From: Pelagibacteraceae bacterium AG-414-E02
Lineage (GTDB): Bacteria; Pseudomonadota; Alphaproteobacteria; Pelagibacterales; Pelagibacteraceae
Assembly: GCA_003214615.1 (NCBI GenBank)
Contig: QCLK01000004.1
Location: 100,301 to 143,416 of the forward strand
Reading direction: 5' to 3'
DNA: 43,116 nucleotides
The translations under genes were made by a program, and so were the position numbers. The notes under the pieces are model-generated. The model saw only the letters and a list, made by a program, of their open reading frames with translations. It did no database searches and was not told the DNA's origin. Each line of letters begins with the position of its first letter. Position 1 is the first letter of the stretch. This document shows positions 35,010 to 43,116 of this stretch, in pieces.

Positions 35010-35841
35010 TCGCATCTATTATTTTATCTAACTGATCTAAATTTTTATATTCAAAAGAAATAGTGCCAGAATTATTTTTCTTGTTAACAATAGAGACGAT
35101 TAATCCTGTTTTTTCTTCAAGAACATTTTGTAAGTTCAATATGTTTGGATCTTTCTTATGTATTAACTTAAATTTTTTATCTCGAAACTGTCTCGATAAT
35201 GCTTCGGCTTGTCTTACAGAGAGCTTTTTATCTATAATTTTTTTAGCAATAAACAATGAATTTTGTAATCCTATCAAAGATCTTGCATGGCCAGCAGATA
35301 AACTTCCTTGCTGAACCATTAATAAAACTTCTTCGGGTAGTGATAATAATCTTAAAGAATTAGCTATGTAACTTCGACTTTTTCCTATAAATTTAGATAG
35401 TTTTTCTTGATTATAATTAAATTCGTCAATTAGTCTTTGATATCCTTGGGCTTCTTCTATTGGATTTAAATCCTGTCTTTGAACATTCTCTACAATAGCA
35501 AATTCTAATGACTTAACATCATCTACATCAAGAATGACAACTGGAACTTCATGAAGCCCGGCATTTTGTGATGCCAACCATCTGCGTTCACCAGCAATTA
35601 TTTCATACTTGCCTTCTGCGGACTTGCTATTTCGAACAACTATTGGCTGAATAACACCCTGCTCTTTAATTGAGCTAGCCAACTCTTCTAAATTTTCTTT
35701 ATTAAAATATTTTCTTGGCTGAAGTTTGCTTCTTGTTAAATCTTTTATTGAAATTTTATTAGTTTCAATTTTTTTTGCAGAATCTCCTAACAAAGATGAT
35801 AATCCTCGACCCAAACCTTTTTTTAAACGACTTTCAATCAT
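34993..35841 (-). CDS. parB: chromosome-partitioning protein ParB
   Basis: ParB is a CTP-dependent DNA clamp that loads at parS and works with ParA to segregate the origin region. The product (282 residues from the ATG at 35841) has the N-terminal KKGLGRGLSSLLGD ParA-interacting segment, the CTP-binding motifs GVIQPIVVR and IIAGERRWLASQNAG, ENVQRQDLNPIEEAQGY, a helix-turn-helix in LSKFIGKSRSYIANSLRLLSLP, and a dimerization tail. The ATG overlaps the parA stop as TGATG; a TTG one codon earlier is possible. A parS site lies about 1.4 kb away inside rsmG. Confidence 0.97.
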   Translation of the reverse strand: MIESRLKKGLGRGLSSLLGDSAKKIETNKISIKDLTRSKLQPRKYFNKENLEELASSIKEQGVIQPIVVRNSKSAEGKYEIIAGERRWLASQNAGLHEVPVVILDVDDVKSLEFAIVENVQRQDLNPIEEAQGYQRLIDEFNYNQEKLSKFIGKSRSYIANSLRLLSLPEEVLLMVQQGSLSAGHARSLIGLQNSLFIAKKIIDKKLSVRQAEALSRQFRDKKFKLIHKKDPNILNLQNVLEEKTGLIVSIVNKKNNSGTISFEYKNLDQLDKIIDAIKKNY

Positions 35842-36641
35842 CAAGCTGCGGTTTCCATTATTGTTTCTTGTTTAAAAAATTCCTCTGTAAAACTTAAATA
35901 TGATTTACTCCCCGAACATGCTTTATCATAAATTAAAACTGGTATTCCGTGAGATGGTGCTTCAGAAAGTCTAACATTTCTAGGTATAACTGTTTGATAA
36001 ACCTTGTTTTGGAAAAATTTTCTAGCTTCGCTATCAACTTGCATGGATAGTTTATTTCTCTTGTCAAACATAGTTAAAAGTACACCTCTTATATATAGTT
36101 CAGGATTAAGTTTAATTTTAATTCTGTCTATCGTTTTCATTAATTGACTTACACCTTCAAGAGCAAAAAATTCTGCTTGGAGAGGAACTATTAAAGATTT
36201 GGCCGTTACTAATGCCATAACAGTCAAAAGACTTAGTGAAGGAGGGCAGTCAATTAATATATAAGAAAAATCATTTTTTTGACTTTTTAAAAAATGGTCA
36301 ATTTTATCCTTTAATATAAAGGCTCTTCTATTTTCATTTGCTGTCTCAACTTCAAGTCCTGATAAATCTACGTTTGAGGGCACGATTTTTAGATTATCAA
36401 TTTTAGTATCTTTAATCGTCTCTATAAAATCATATTTGCCATTTAATACATCATAAATAGTTTTTTCGTTGCCAGTGTTAGAAAGTCCAAAGCCAGTTGT
36501 TGCATTCCCCTGCGGATCCAAATCAATTACCAAAACTTTTTTTTTGTGAAAAGAAATCGCTGTTGCTAAGTTAATGACTGTAGTGGTTTTTCCAACACCA
36601 CCCTTTTGATTTATAACTGAAATAATCTGAGTATTTTTCAA
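35841..36641 (-). CDS. parA: chromosome-partitioning ATPase ParA (Soj)
   Basis: ParA is the Walker-type ATPase that forms the nucleoid gradient moving ParB-parS complexes. The 266-residue product has the deviant Walker A box KGGVGKTT (residues 13-20), the A' motif VLVIDLDPQGNATTGFG and the Walker B DYILIDCPPSLSLLT. The start is TTG, one base after the rsmG stop; the conserved ISVINQKGGVGK begins at residue 7, and no closer ATG exists. The order mnmE-mnmG-rsmG-parA-parB is the classic alphaproteobacterial arrangement near the replication origin. Confidence 0.97.
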   Translation of the reverse strand: MKNTQIISVINQKGGVGKTTTVINLATAISFHKKKVLVIDLDPQGNATTGFGLSNTGNEKTIYDVLNGKYDFIETIKDTKIDNLKIVPSNVDLSGLEVETANENRRAFILKDKIDHFLKSQKNDFSYILIDCPPSLSLLTVMALVTAKSLIVPLQAEFFALEGVSQLMKTIDRIKIKLNPELYIRGVLLTMFDKRNKLSMQVDSEARKFFQNKVYQTVIPRNVRLSEAPSHGIPVLIYDKACSGSKSYLSFTEEFFKQETIMETAA

Positions 36642-36642
36642 T

Positions 36643-37278
36643 TTATTTTTTCTTAACTTTATTAATTTCTATTATGCTCGAATCACTACTAGTAACGCTC
36701 ATCCTTTGCTTATACTCAATATCCCAAATTTTTGAAGCTTGAAGTAACTCGTCCATTCCCGTTTTTCCTAGGAAAATAAAAAATTTTTTACAGTTTTCGC
36801 CTTTACTGTGTATAAGTTTAAGAATAATTTTTAGAGGCTTAAAAGCTCGAGCGGTAAAAACATCATCTAATAATTTTTTTGGATCATCCAAAATATTTTG
36901 GTTAATTACTTTGACATCCAAATTAAGTTTGGAACTTAGATAAGTCAAAAATTTTACTTTCTTAGGACTTTTTTCAATTAATTTTATTTTTAAAGGAATT
37001 TTTCTGTCTTTTGCCATTATTGCAATAACTAGGCCTGGAAAACCAGCTCCAGAACCCACATCTGAGAGTGATTTATCTTTTTTATCAATTAAATCAATTA
37101 GTTGAGCGCTATCTAAAAAATGTCTATTCCAAATGTGATTTATAGTGGATTTTCCAATCAAATTTAACTTGGTGTTGGCATTAATTAAGGTATTTTCGTA
37201 TTCTTTTAAACTTATGATTGTTTCACGTGAAACTTGAGTTAATCTATAGAATGTATCTATCTGATTAGATCGATCCAT
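36643..37278 (-). CDS. rsmG: 16S rRNA (guanine-527-N7)-methyltransferase
   Basis: RsmG (GidB) methylates G527 of 16S rRNA with S-adenosylmethionine. The 211-residue product has the SAM-binding motif DVGSGAGFPGLVIAIMA near residue 67, the upstream NLIGKSTINHIWNRHFLDSAQL and the FTARAFKPL segment. The 5' part of the gene carries a parS site that encodes VSRET in frame. It starts one base after the mnmG stop and is followed by parA within two bases, so the whole run is probably one operon. Confidence 0.96.
   Translation of the reverse strand: MDRSNQIDTFYRLTQVSRETIISLKEYENTLINANTKLNLIGKSTINHIWNRHFLDSAQLIDLIDKKDKSLSDVGSGAGFPGLVIAIMAKDRKIPLKIKLIEKSPKKVKFLTYLSSKLNLDVKVINQNILDDPKKLLDDVFTARAFKPLKIILKLIHSKGENCKKFFIFLGKTGMDELLQASKIWDIEYKQRMSVTSSDSSIIEINKVKKK
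37219..37234. promoter_or_regulatory. parS centromere site inside rsmG
   Basis: The 16 bases TGTTTCACGTGAAACT match the bacterial parS consensus TGTTTCACGTGAAACA at 15 of 16 positions, with an uninterrupted palindromic core GTTTCACGTGAAAC. It sits in the coding part of rsmG and reads VSRET on the minus strand. It is 1.4 kb from the start of parB, a common arrangement. No second copy was seen in the window. Confidence 0.9.
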
Positions 37279-39153
37279 TTAGGCCCTTTTGAGCTTTTTT
37301 GACCCCTTTTTCACATAAGATAGTAATATATAAGCAGCTGCAGGTGTCACTCCATCTATTCTAAGGGCTTGGCCCAAGGTTTTTGGTTTTATAAGCTTAA
37401 ATTTGGCCTTAACCTCATTAGATAATCCGCTTAACCTGCTATAATCAATGTTTTCAGGAATAGCCATATTTTCATCTTTTCTAAACGCTATAATATCAGC
37501 TTCCTGTTTTTCCAAGTATCCTGAATAATGAGCACTAATTTCTAATTGTTCTTCCTCTTTTTTCGTAGCCTTTGGTATTCCCTTCCATATTTCTCTTATT
37601 TTCTTAAAGATGACACCATCGCGAGATAATATATCGAAAGCTGATCTTTTAATTCCATCTTTTGCTATTTTAATATCAAATTTTTCAGCTTCATTAGGCG
37701 ATATTTTAAGACTTTTCAGTATATTGCTTAACTTATTGATTTTATTAACCTTTTTAGTAAATATTACTGCCCTAGTCTCTTGAACCAGGCCAACATCAAT
37801 GCCTATCTGAGTTAATCTTATGTCTGCATTGTCAGCTCTCAAGCTTAATCTGTATTCAGCTCTAGAAGTAAACATACGATAAGGTTCAGCTACACCTTTT
37901 GTAATTAAGTCATCTATCATCACACCAATGTAAGCTTGGGCTCTATCTAAAATTAATGGCTCTTGTTCTTTAACAGCAAGCGCAGCATTAACGCCTGCCA
38001 TTAGTCCTTGGGCTGCGGCTTCTTCATAACCAGTTGTGCCATTAATTTGTCCCGCAAGGTAGAGTGAATTAATTTTTTTTGTTTCTAAAGTTGAATTAAG
38101 CTCTCTAGGATCAACATAATCATACTCTATTGCATAACCTGGCCTGATTATACGAACACGCTCTAACCCATTGATTTTACTTAATATTTCGGCTTGAACG
38201 TCTGCTGGTAGAGAGGTCGAGATGCCATTAGGGTAAACAGTTTTATCATTTAACCCTTCCGGTTCTAAGAAAATTTGATGTCTAGTCTTATCAGAAAATT
38301 TTACGATTTTATCTTCGATCGAAGGACAATATCTTGGTCCAACACCCTTAATACTTCCAGAATACATTGCGCTTTTTTTTAAATTTTTATTTATAATCTC
38401 ATGAACTTTTCTATTTGTGTAAGTAACACTGCAGGCAATTTGTTTGTTATAAGTTTTTTTTGTTAAGAAAGAAAAAAATTCAGGCACTACATCTGCATCC
38501 TGCTTTTCCAAATTTTTATAATTAATTGTCGTTCCATCAAGACGTGGAGGTGTTCCAGTTTTTAATCTTCCAAGTTTCATTTCAAATTTTTCTAACTGCT
38601 CACTTAATCCTGTAGATGGTTTTTCGTTATGTCTACCTGCTGGAGTTCTTTTGTCACCAATATGAATTAATCCATTTAAAAAAGTTCCTGTTGTTAAAAT
38701 CATTTTTTTACAATTTATTTTTTTTCCTGACTTTGTATGGAACCCAACAATCCGATTTTTTACAAAAATAAACTCAATTACTGGATCCGAAAAAACCCTT
38801 AAATTACAATAACTTAGGAGCGTTTTTTGCATATATTTCTTGTATAAAGCTCGGTCGGACTGAGTTCTGGGACCTCTCACAGCTGGCCCTCTGCTTCTAT
38901 TTAGCAATCTAAATTGAATTCCCGATTTATCAGCTACTATCCCCATCACCCCGTCTAGAGCATCAATCTCTTTTACAAGATGACCTTTTCCCAAACCTCC
39001 AATAGCTGGGTTACAGGACATCTCTCCTATAGTTTCTACTTTGTGGGTAAACAGGCCAGTGTTAACTCCCATTCGAGCCGAAGCTGCAGCAGCTTCACAT
39101 CCTGCATGGCCACCGCCAATTACCACTACATCAAATGATAAATCATCATTCAT
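37279..39153 (-). CDS. mnmG: tRNA uridine-34 carboxymethylaminomethyl modification enzyme MnmG
   Basis: MnmG (GidA) is the FAD-dependent partner of MnmE that installs cmnm5 groups on wobble uridines. The 624-residue product has the FAD-binding [22 protein letters not shown] at the N-terminus, the family signatures [15 protein letters not shown] and [17 protein letters not shown], and a C-terminal helical domain ending in [18 protein letters not shown]. Length is normal. It follows mnmE by 47 bases and precedes rsmG by one. Confidence 0.98.
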   Translation of the reverse strand: MNDDLSFDVVVIGGGHAGCEAAAASARMGVNTGLFTHKVETIGEMSCNPAIGGLGKGHLVKEIDALDGVMGIVADKSGIQFRLLNRSRGPAVRGPRTQSDRALYKKYMQKTLLSYCNLRVFSDPVIEFIFVKNRIVGFHTKSGKKINCKKMILTTGTFLNGLIHIGDKRTPAGRHNEKPSTGLSEQLEKFEMKLGRLKTGTPPRLDGTTINYKNLEKQDADVVPEFFSFLTKKTYNKQIACSVTYTNRKVHEIINKNLKKSAMYSGSIKGVGPRYCPSIEDKIVKFSDKTRHQIFLEPEGLNDKTVYPNGISTSLPADVQAEILSKINGLERVRIIRPGYAIEYDYVDPRELNSTLETKKINSLYLAGQINGTTGYEEAAAQGLMAGVNAALAVKEQEPLILDRAQAYIGVMIDDLITKGVAEPYRMFTSRAEYRLSLRADNADIRLTQIGIDVGLVQETRAVIFTKKVNKINKLSNILKSLKISPNEAEKFDIKIAKDGIKRSAFDILSRDGVIFKKIREIWKGIPKATKKEEEQLEISAHYSGYLEKQEADIIAFRKDENMAIPENIDYSRLSGLSNEVKAKFKLIKPKTLGQALRIDGVTPAAAYILLSYVKKGSKKLKRA

Positions 39154-39200
39154 AGCATGAATTTATAGATGATATATGGATTTACAAGCTGATTGCTGGT

Positions 39201-40532
39201 TTATTTCCCAATACAAAAATCGTTGAAAATGCTACCTAATAGCTCCTCTACATCTACTTTTCCAACGATCATTCCAAGGTGCCTTGTTGCTAATCTTAAA
39301 TCTTCGGCAGCTTTATCAAAATCTTGAACTGATTTCTTTTTTTGAAATTTTTCCAAATGTTGAGCACAATTAATTAAATTTTGTCTGTGTCTCTCTCTAG
39401 TAATTAAAATATCTTCTGTTGTTGTAAATTTATTTTTTAATTTGCTTTTTATTTTTTTAATTAATTTATTTAAATTTGAATTTTTTTTAATCGATATTAA
39501 AACAGGCTCATATTTTTTTAATTTACTATTTAATTTTCCTTTTACTAAATCAGATTTATTTACGACTAATATTGCATTTTTTGTTAGTAATTTCTTAAAA
39601 ACAATAGCAAAATCAGGCTTTTTTGCAGATATAATCACCAACTTTAAATCTGCATCCTCGGCACTTTTTAGAGCTATTTTAATTCCTTTTTTTTCTATTT
39701 CATTTTTTGAACTTCTAATTCCTGCGGTATCAGAAACTATCACGGGATATCCATCAAGATTTAAATGTGTTTCTATAACATCTCTTGTTGTCCCAGCTAT
39801 TTCGGAAACAATAGCAACATCACGTTTAGAAAGATAATTTAATAAGCTAGATTTACCAGAATTAGGTGGACCTAAGATTGCGATCTTAAAACCTTCTCTG
39901 ATCCTTTCACCAACTTTTTGGTCATTTAATGTTTTTTTAATTTCTTTTAAGATATGATTTGATTTACTTTGAATTTCTTTAATAATATTTTTAGGTAAAT
40001 CTTCATCGGGAAAATCAATTTTAGCTTCAACATGTGATAAAATTTTAAGAAGGTTTTCTCTCCATGAATTAAATCTATCTGAAGATTTTCCGGTCATAAT
40101 TTTTACAGCTTGTTTTCTTTGAATTTCTGTTTCTGATGAAATTAAATCAGCAATACTTTCAGCTTTTAACAAATTTATTCTTCCATTTTGAAAAGCTTTC
40201 TTCGTAAATTCACCAGGCTCTGCTAAACGACAATTTTTTATCTTCGATATAGCTAAATGCATAGCATTCACTACTGCTCTGCTACCATGGACGTGAAATT
40301 CGGCCAAATCCTCTCCTGTGTAACTGTTTGGGGCTGGAAACCACAAAACTACTCCTTCATCAATCAGATTTTTTTTCCCATTTTTATTGAACTTTTTGAG
40401 GGTAGCAACTCTTGGGCGAGGCAAACTTGATCCAGTCAATTTTTTTATTACTTCTTTAGTATTTTTACCAGAAACCCTTATAACGGCTATGCCCGATATT
40501 CCTGATCCAGATGATAATGCATATATAGTCAT
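39201..40532 (-). CDS. mnmE: tRNA modification GTPase MnmE
   Basis: MnmE (TrmE) is the folate- and GTP-dependent partner of MnmG. The 443-residue product has the N-terminal folate-binding domain (MTIYALSSGSGISGIAVIRVSG, SYTGEDLAEFHVHGS), a helical domain, an inserted G domain with G1 GPPNSGKSS, G2 GTTRD, G3 DTAG and G4 NKSD, and the C-terminal catalytic FCIGK. The ATG is clear. It is the first gene of the minus-strand run and is divergent from ogt with a 48-base gap. rho, which follows mnmE in many alphaproteobacteria, is not on this side. Confidence 0.98.
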   Translation of the reverse strand: MTIYALSSGSGISGIAVIRVSGKNTKEVIKKLTGSSLPRPRVATLKKFNKNGKKNLIDEGVVLWFPAPNSYTGEDLAEFHVHGSRAVVNAMHLAISKIKNCRLAEPGEFTKKAFQNGRINLLKAESIADLISSETEIQRKQAVKIMTGKSSDRFNSWRENLLKILSHVEAKIDFPDEDLPKNIIKEIQSKSNHILKEIKKTLNDQKVGERIREGFKIAILGPPNSGKSSLLNYLSKRDVAIVSEIAGTTRDVIETHLNLDGYPVIVSDTAGIRSSKNEIEKKGIKIALKSAEDADLKLVIISAKKPDFAIVFKKLLTKNAILVVNKSDLVKGKLNSKLKKYEPVLISIKKNSNLNKLIKKIKSKLKNKFTTTEDILITRERHRQNLINCAQHLEKFQKKKSVQDFDKAAEDLRLATRHLGMIVGKVDVEELLGSIFNDFCIGK

Positions 40533-40580
40533 GCAACTAATATAGCTTGAATTAAAGACTAAATGAAATAATATTTTTTA

Positions 40581-41018
40581 ATGAATTCATTATCAATAAA
40601 AACTCAGGTTGGTTGGATCACTGCTATCGAAGAAGGCGGTAAGATCAAAAGAGTTAAATTTGATAAAAACAATAAAAATTCGAAAACAAAAAACCTTATT
40701 AAATTTAAAAAAAGCTTAAATAATTATTTTAAAAAAAAAAAATCTATTGTTTTTAATTATAAAATTAAAGGAAACAAAATTCAAAAAAAAGTTTGGGGTG
40801 AACTAAAAAAAATACCATTTGGTAAAACAAAATCGTATGGTGAAATAGCGAGAAAATTTAAAATATCACCTAGACATGTTGGAAAAATATGTGCTCAAAA
40901 TAAAATTCCATTAGCAATACCTTGTCACAGAGTAATAAGATCAGATGGGTCGTTGGGTGGTTTTACAGCTACGGGTGGTATTAAACTAAAAAAAAAACTA
41001 CTTAGTTTTGAAAGCTAA
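40581..41018 (+). CDS. ogt: methylated-DNA--protein-cysteine S-methyltransferase
   Basis: This suicide repair enzyme moves methyl groups from O6-methylguanine (and O4-methylthymine) to its own cysteine. The 145 residues hold the diagnostic IPCHRVI with acceptor C115, the preceding FGKTKSYGEIARKF helix and GGFTATGGIKLKKKLL. The N-terminal domain is short and lysine-rich compared with E. coli Ogt (171), with a stretch of K/N residues near 28-55. It stands alone between mnmE (divergent) and aceA, with 65 bases before aceA. Confidence 0.94.
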   Translation: MNSLSIKTQVGWITAIEEGGKIKRVKFDKNNKNSKTKNLIKFKKSLNNYFKKKKSIVFNYKIKGNKIQKKVWGELKKIPFGKTKSYGEIARKFKISPRHVGKICAQNKIPLAIPCHRVIRSDGSLGGFTATGGIKLKKKLLSFES

Positions 41019-41083
41019 TTACTTGCGTATTTTGATATTCTTCTTTTATTAGTACAAATCTTCTGATAAAGGTTTGAATAATA

Positions 41084-42370
41084 ATGAGTTCAAAAATTAA
41101 ATCAGGAAATGTATCTTTTGATCTAAAAAGATTTGTTGGAATTAAAAGAGATTACACAAAACAAGATGTTGAAAAACTTAAAGGCACATTTAATATTGAA
41201 TATACTCTTTGCAAATCACAATCAGAAAAACTTTGGAATTTATTAAATACTGAATCTTACGTTAATACACTAGGTTCTCTTTCGGGTAATCAAGCTGTTC
41301 AACACGCTAAAGCTGGCTTAAAAGCAATTTATTTAAGTGGCTGGCAAGTAGCGGCTGATGCGAATAGCGCTGGCGAAATGTATCCTGATCAAAGCTTATA
41401 TCCTTATGATAGTGCTCCAAAATTAGTTGAATCAATGAATAATGCTTTGATTAGAGCTGATCAAATTCAACATATGGAAATAACAGAAGGAAAAATTGAA
41501 GCAAAAGATCAAATTGATTACAAAATGCCAATAATAGCTGATGGTGAAGCTGGATTTGGCGGTCCATTAAATGTTTTTGAATTAACAAAAAAATTCATAA
41601 AAGCAGGGGCTGCTGGAGTTCACTTTGAAGATCAATTGGCCTCTGAGAAAAAATGCGGACATATGGGCGGCAAAGTATTAGTGCCAACTCAAACTATGAT
41701 AAAAAATCTTAAGTCTGCTAGATTAGCTGCAGATGTAATGGGAGTCCCTTTAATTATTTTAGCAAGAACGGATGCAAATGCTGCAAAATTAATTACAAAT
41801 AATTTTGATGAAAACGACAAACCATTTCTAACGGGCAAAAGATCTCCTGAAGGCTTTTATTATGTTAAAGATGGTTTAAACCAAGCAATTTCTAGAGGTT
41901 TAGCGTACGCACCTTATAGTGATTTAATTTGGTGTGAAACTGCAAAACCTAATTTAGAGGAAGCAAAAAATTTTGCTTCAGCTATACACGAAAAATATCC
42001 AGGAAAATTATTAGCTTACAACTGCTCACCATCCTTTAATTGGAAAAAAAACTTGTCTGATAAAGAAATTGAAATGTTTCAAAAAGAAATTGGTAAAATG
42101 GGATATAAATTTCAATTTATTACCTTAGCTGGTTTTCATGCTCAAAATTATGCTGTTTTTGATTTAGCTAAAAAATACAAACAATATGGAATGACTGCTT
42201 ACTCAAGATTACAACAACGAGAATTCGATAGTGAAAAAGAAGGTTATACTGCCACAAAGCATCAAAAAGAAGTTGGAACTTCTTACTTTGATGCCATTTC
42301 AAATACTATTTCTTCAGGGAAAAGCTCAACAACTGCAATGGAAGATTCTACGGAAACAGATCAGTTTTAA
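41084..42370 (+). CDS. aceA: isocitrate lyase
   Basis: AceA splits isocitrate into glyoxylate and succinate, the first step of the glyoxylate bypass. The 428-residue product has the catalytic KKCGHM (C191 in the centre), the [10 protein letters not shown] start region, [19 protein letters not shown] with metal ligands, and [13 protein letters not shown]. The length agrees with the bacterial class of about 430 residues. An AAAGG sequence lies about 12 bases before the ATG. Malate synthase is not in the window. The stop directly abuts the stop of the convergent hydroxylase gene. Confidence 0.97.
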   Translation: MSSKIKSGNVSFDLKRFVGIKRDYTKQDVEKLKGTFNIEYTLCKSQSEKLWNLLNTESYVNTLGSLSGNQAVQHAKAGLKAIYLSGWQVAADANSAGEMYPDQSLYPYDSAPKLVESMNNALIRADQIQHMEITEGKIEAKDQIDYKMPIIADGEAGFGGPLNVFELTKKFIKAGAAGVHFEDQLASEKKCGHMGGKVLVPTQTMIKNLKSARLAADVMGVPLIILARTDANAAKLITNNFDENDKPFLTGKRSPEGFYYVKDGLNQAISRGLAYAPYSDLIWCETAKPNLEEAKNFASAIHEKYPGKLLAYNCSPSFNWKKNLSDKEIEMFQKEIGKMGYKFQFITLAGFHAQNYAVFDLAKKYKQYGMTAYSRLQQREFDSEKEGYTATKHQKEVGTSYFDAISNTISSGKSSTTAMEDSTETDQF

Positions 42371-43116
42371 TTAAAATCTTAAACCTTTATTTGCAATTTC
42401 AAAGAAAACATTTTTAGCAAAATTACTTTTGTTTAAAGTTTTTAGTACTTCGTTTCTTAATTTTGAATTAGAAAAATAATTTTTTAATAAATTAGTACCA
42501 ATTGAAAAAGCAAAATTTCTTGGTTTTACCTCATTAGAAAATTTCGATAAAATATCTGGACTTCCTATATCTAAACCTAAATTTATTTTTTGAGTTAGTA
42601 CTTTCTCCAATGAAGCTAGATCTCTTAGTGTCATATTAAAACCTTGTCCTACAAAGGGATGTATCATATGTAATGCATCTCCAAACAAAAGAGTTCTGTC
42701 TAAATGATATTTACTTCTAATTAGAAAATTTAATTCTTTAAATTCTATATTAGTAACAAATTTTATATTTTTTAAAAAATTCTCTGCGTAAGTTGTTATT
42801 TTCTTTTGTAAAAACAAATTACTTTTTCTTCTCATATCATTTTTTACTGACCAAACTATTGATGTTCTAGTACTTGAAATAGGAAGCAATGCTAATATTT
42901 CATTTTTTAAAAAAATTTGTCTTACAGTATTATTTTTATGAAAGCTGTGATTTAGAATTGTAGTTATAGCTAATTCGTTGTAAGAATTTTCTATCATTTT
43001 TTCATTAAAAATATTTTTAATTAATCCAGATTTATATCCAGCACAAATAATTACTAAATTATATTTAGAAATATTTTTATTAAATTTTACACTTTTTAAT
43101 AATCCAGAATCTAAAA
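42371..43116 (-). CDS. UbiH/UbiF/COQ6-family FAD-dependent hydroxylase, C-terminal part (runs off the right edge)
   Basis: The coding frame continues without a stop to the right edge, so the N-terminus with the first FAD motif is outside. Visible signatures are a YNLVIICAGYKSGL strand (the usual GADG-like region), LALLPISSTRTSIVWS and the second FAD motif RTLLFGDALHMIHPFVGQGFNMTLRDL (quoted here as key residues GDALHMIHPFVGQG). These enzymes hydroxylate the ubiquinone ring. Which position is modified cannot be decided from the part seen. An ATG at 42997 lies inside the frame and is not the start. The gene converges on aceA with no spacer. Confidence 0.9.
   Translation of the reverse strand, partial: LDSGLLKSVKFNKNISKYNLVIICAGYKSGLIKNIFNEKMIENSYNELAITTILNHSFHKNNTVRQIFLKNEILALLPISSTRTSIVWSVKNDMRRKSNLFLQKKITTYAENFLKNIKFVTNIEFKELNFLIRSKYHLDRTLLFGDALHMIHPFVGQGFNMTLRDLASLEKVLTQKINLGLDIGSPDILSKFSNEVKPRNFAFSIGTNLLKNYFSNSKLRNEVLKTLNKSNFAKNVFFEIANKGLRF

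Noticed and set aside
40680-40745. Long A-run in ogt as a frameshift or slippage site
   Set aside because: The frame stays open through it and the downstream catalytic motif is in the same frame as the start; A-runs are common throughout this genome.
41019-41083. Possible riboswitch before aceA
   Set aside because: SAR11 controls some glyoxylate-linked genes by glycine riboswitches, but 65 bases with no evident paired stems is too short and unstructured for one.

Overview
The window is 43 kb of dense, A+T-rich alphaproteobacterial core genome, most consistent with SAR11 (Pelagibacterales). The reasons are low G+C outside the porins, very short spacers, overlapping genes on both strands, several TTG starts, and the gene orders tsaB-fur-miaB-phoH-ybeY-lnt-metK-nusA-infB and DUF3576-leuS-lptE-holA / parB-parA-rsmG-mnmG-mnmE. 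The lineage call is inference from gene content and composition, not from a search. I saw no rRNA, tRNA, CRISPR array, insertion sequence, prophage or integrase. No stretch over 300 bases lacks a gene; the longest non-coding gap is 243 bases (30108-30349).

Layout. 1-8315 (minus): a long housekeeping run covering tsaB, fur, miaB, phoH, ybeY, lnt, metK, nusA and the first codons of infB. A promoter, short leader and intrinsic terminator lie directly before nusA, where other alphaproteobacteria have rimP. 8287-13715: a secreted polysaccharide deacetylase (plus), then a Bax-like glucosaminidase, an NfuA-type Fe-S carrier, trpS and murJ (minus). 13768-18721: maeB (plus), a BON-domain lipoprotein and rsmI (minus), and an LpoA-like periplasmic protein (plus). 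18718-25477: rdgB (minus) divergent from grpE-dnaK-dnaJ, followed by dapB, nth and a PfkB kinase, with heat-shock-type promoters before grpE and dnaK. 25474-27945: a 37-residue ArfA-like ribosome-rescue protein, an OmpR-like regulator with a degenerate receiver, an L,D-transpeptidase, yggS and a ThiE/TenI-like protein ending in a terminator. 27975-30107: two tandem paralogous porins. 30350-35009: DUF3576 lipoprotein, leuS, lptE, holA. 34993-40532 (minus): mnmE, mnmG, rsmG (with an embedded parS), parA, parB. 40581-43116: ogt, aceA and the 3' part of a UbiH-family hydroxylase.

Functionally the window covers translation and tRNA modification (MiaB, TsaB, MnmE/G, TrpS, LeuS, YbeY, RsmG, RsmI, ArfA-like), protein folding (GrpE/DnaK/DnaJ), the cell envelope (Lnt, LptE, MurJ, porins, LpoA-like, BON lipoprotein, L,D-transpeptidase, glucosaminidase, deacetylase), chromosome segregation (ParABS), DNA repair and nucleotide hygiene (Nth, Ogt, RdgB) and carbon metabolism (MaeB, AceA). 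I did not find a multi-gene system that looks new. The most interesting items are the tiny ArfA-like gene, the attenuator-type leader joined directly to nusA, the variant Fe-S cysteine pattern in Nth, the degenerate regulator beside the L,D-transpeptidase, and the extreme sharing of start and stop codons between opposing genes.
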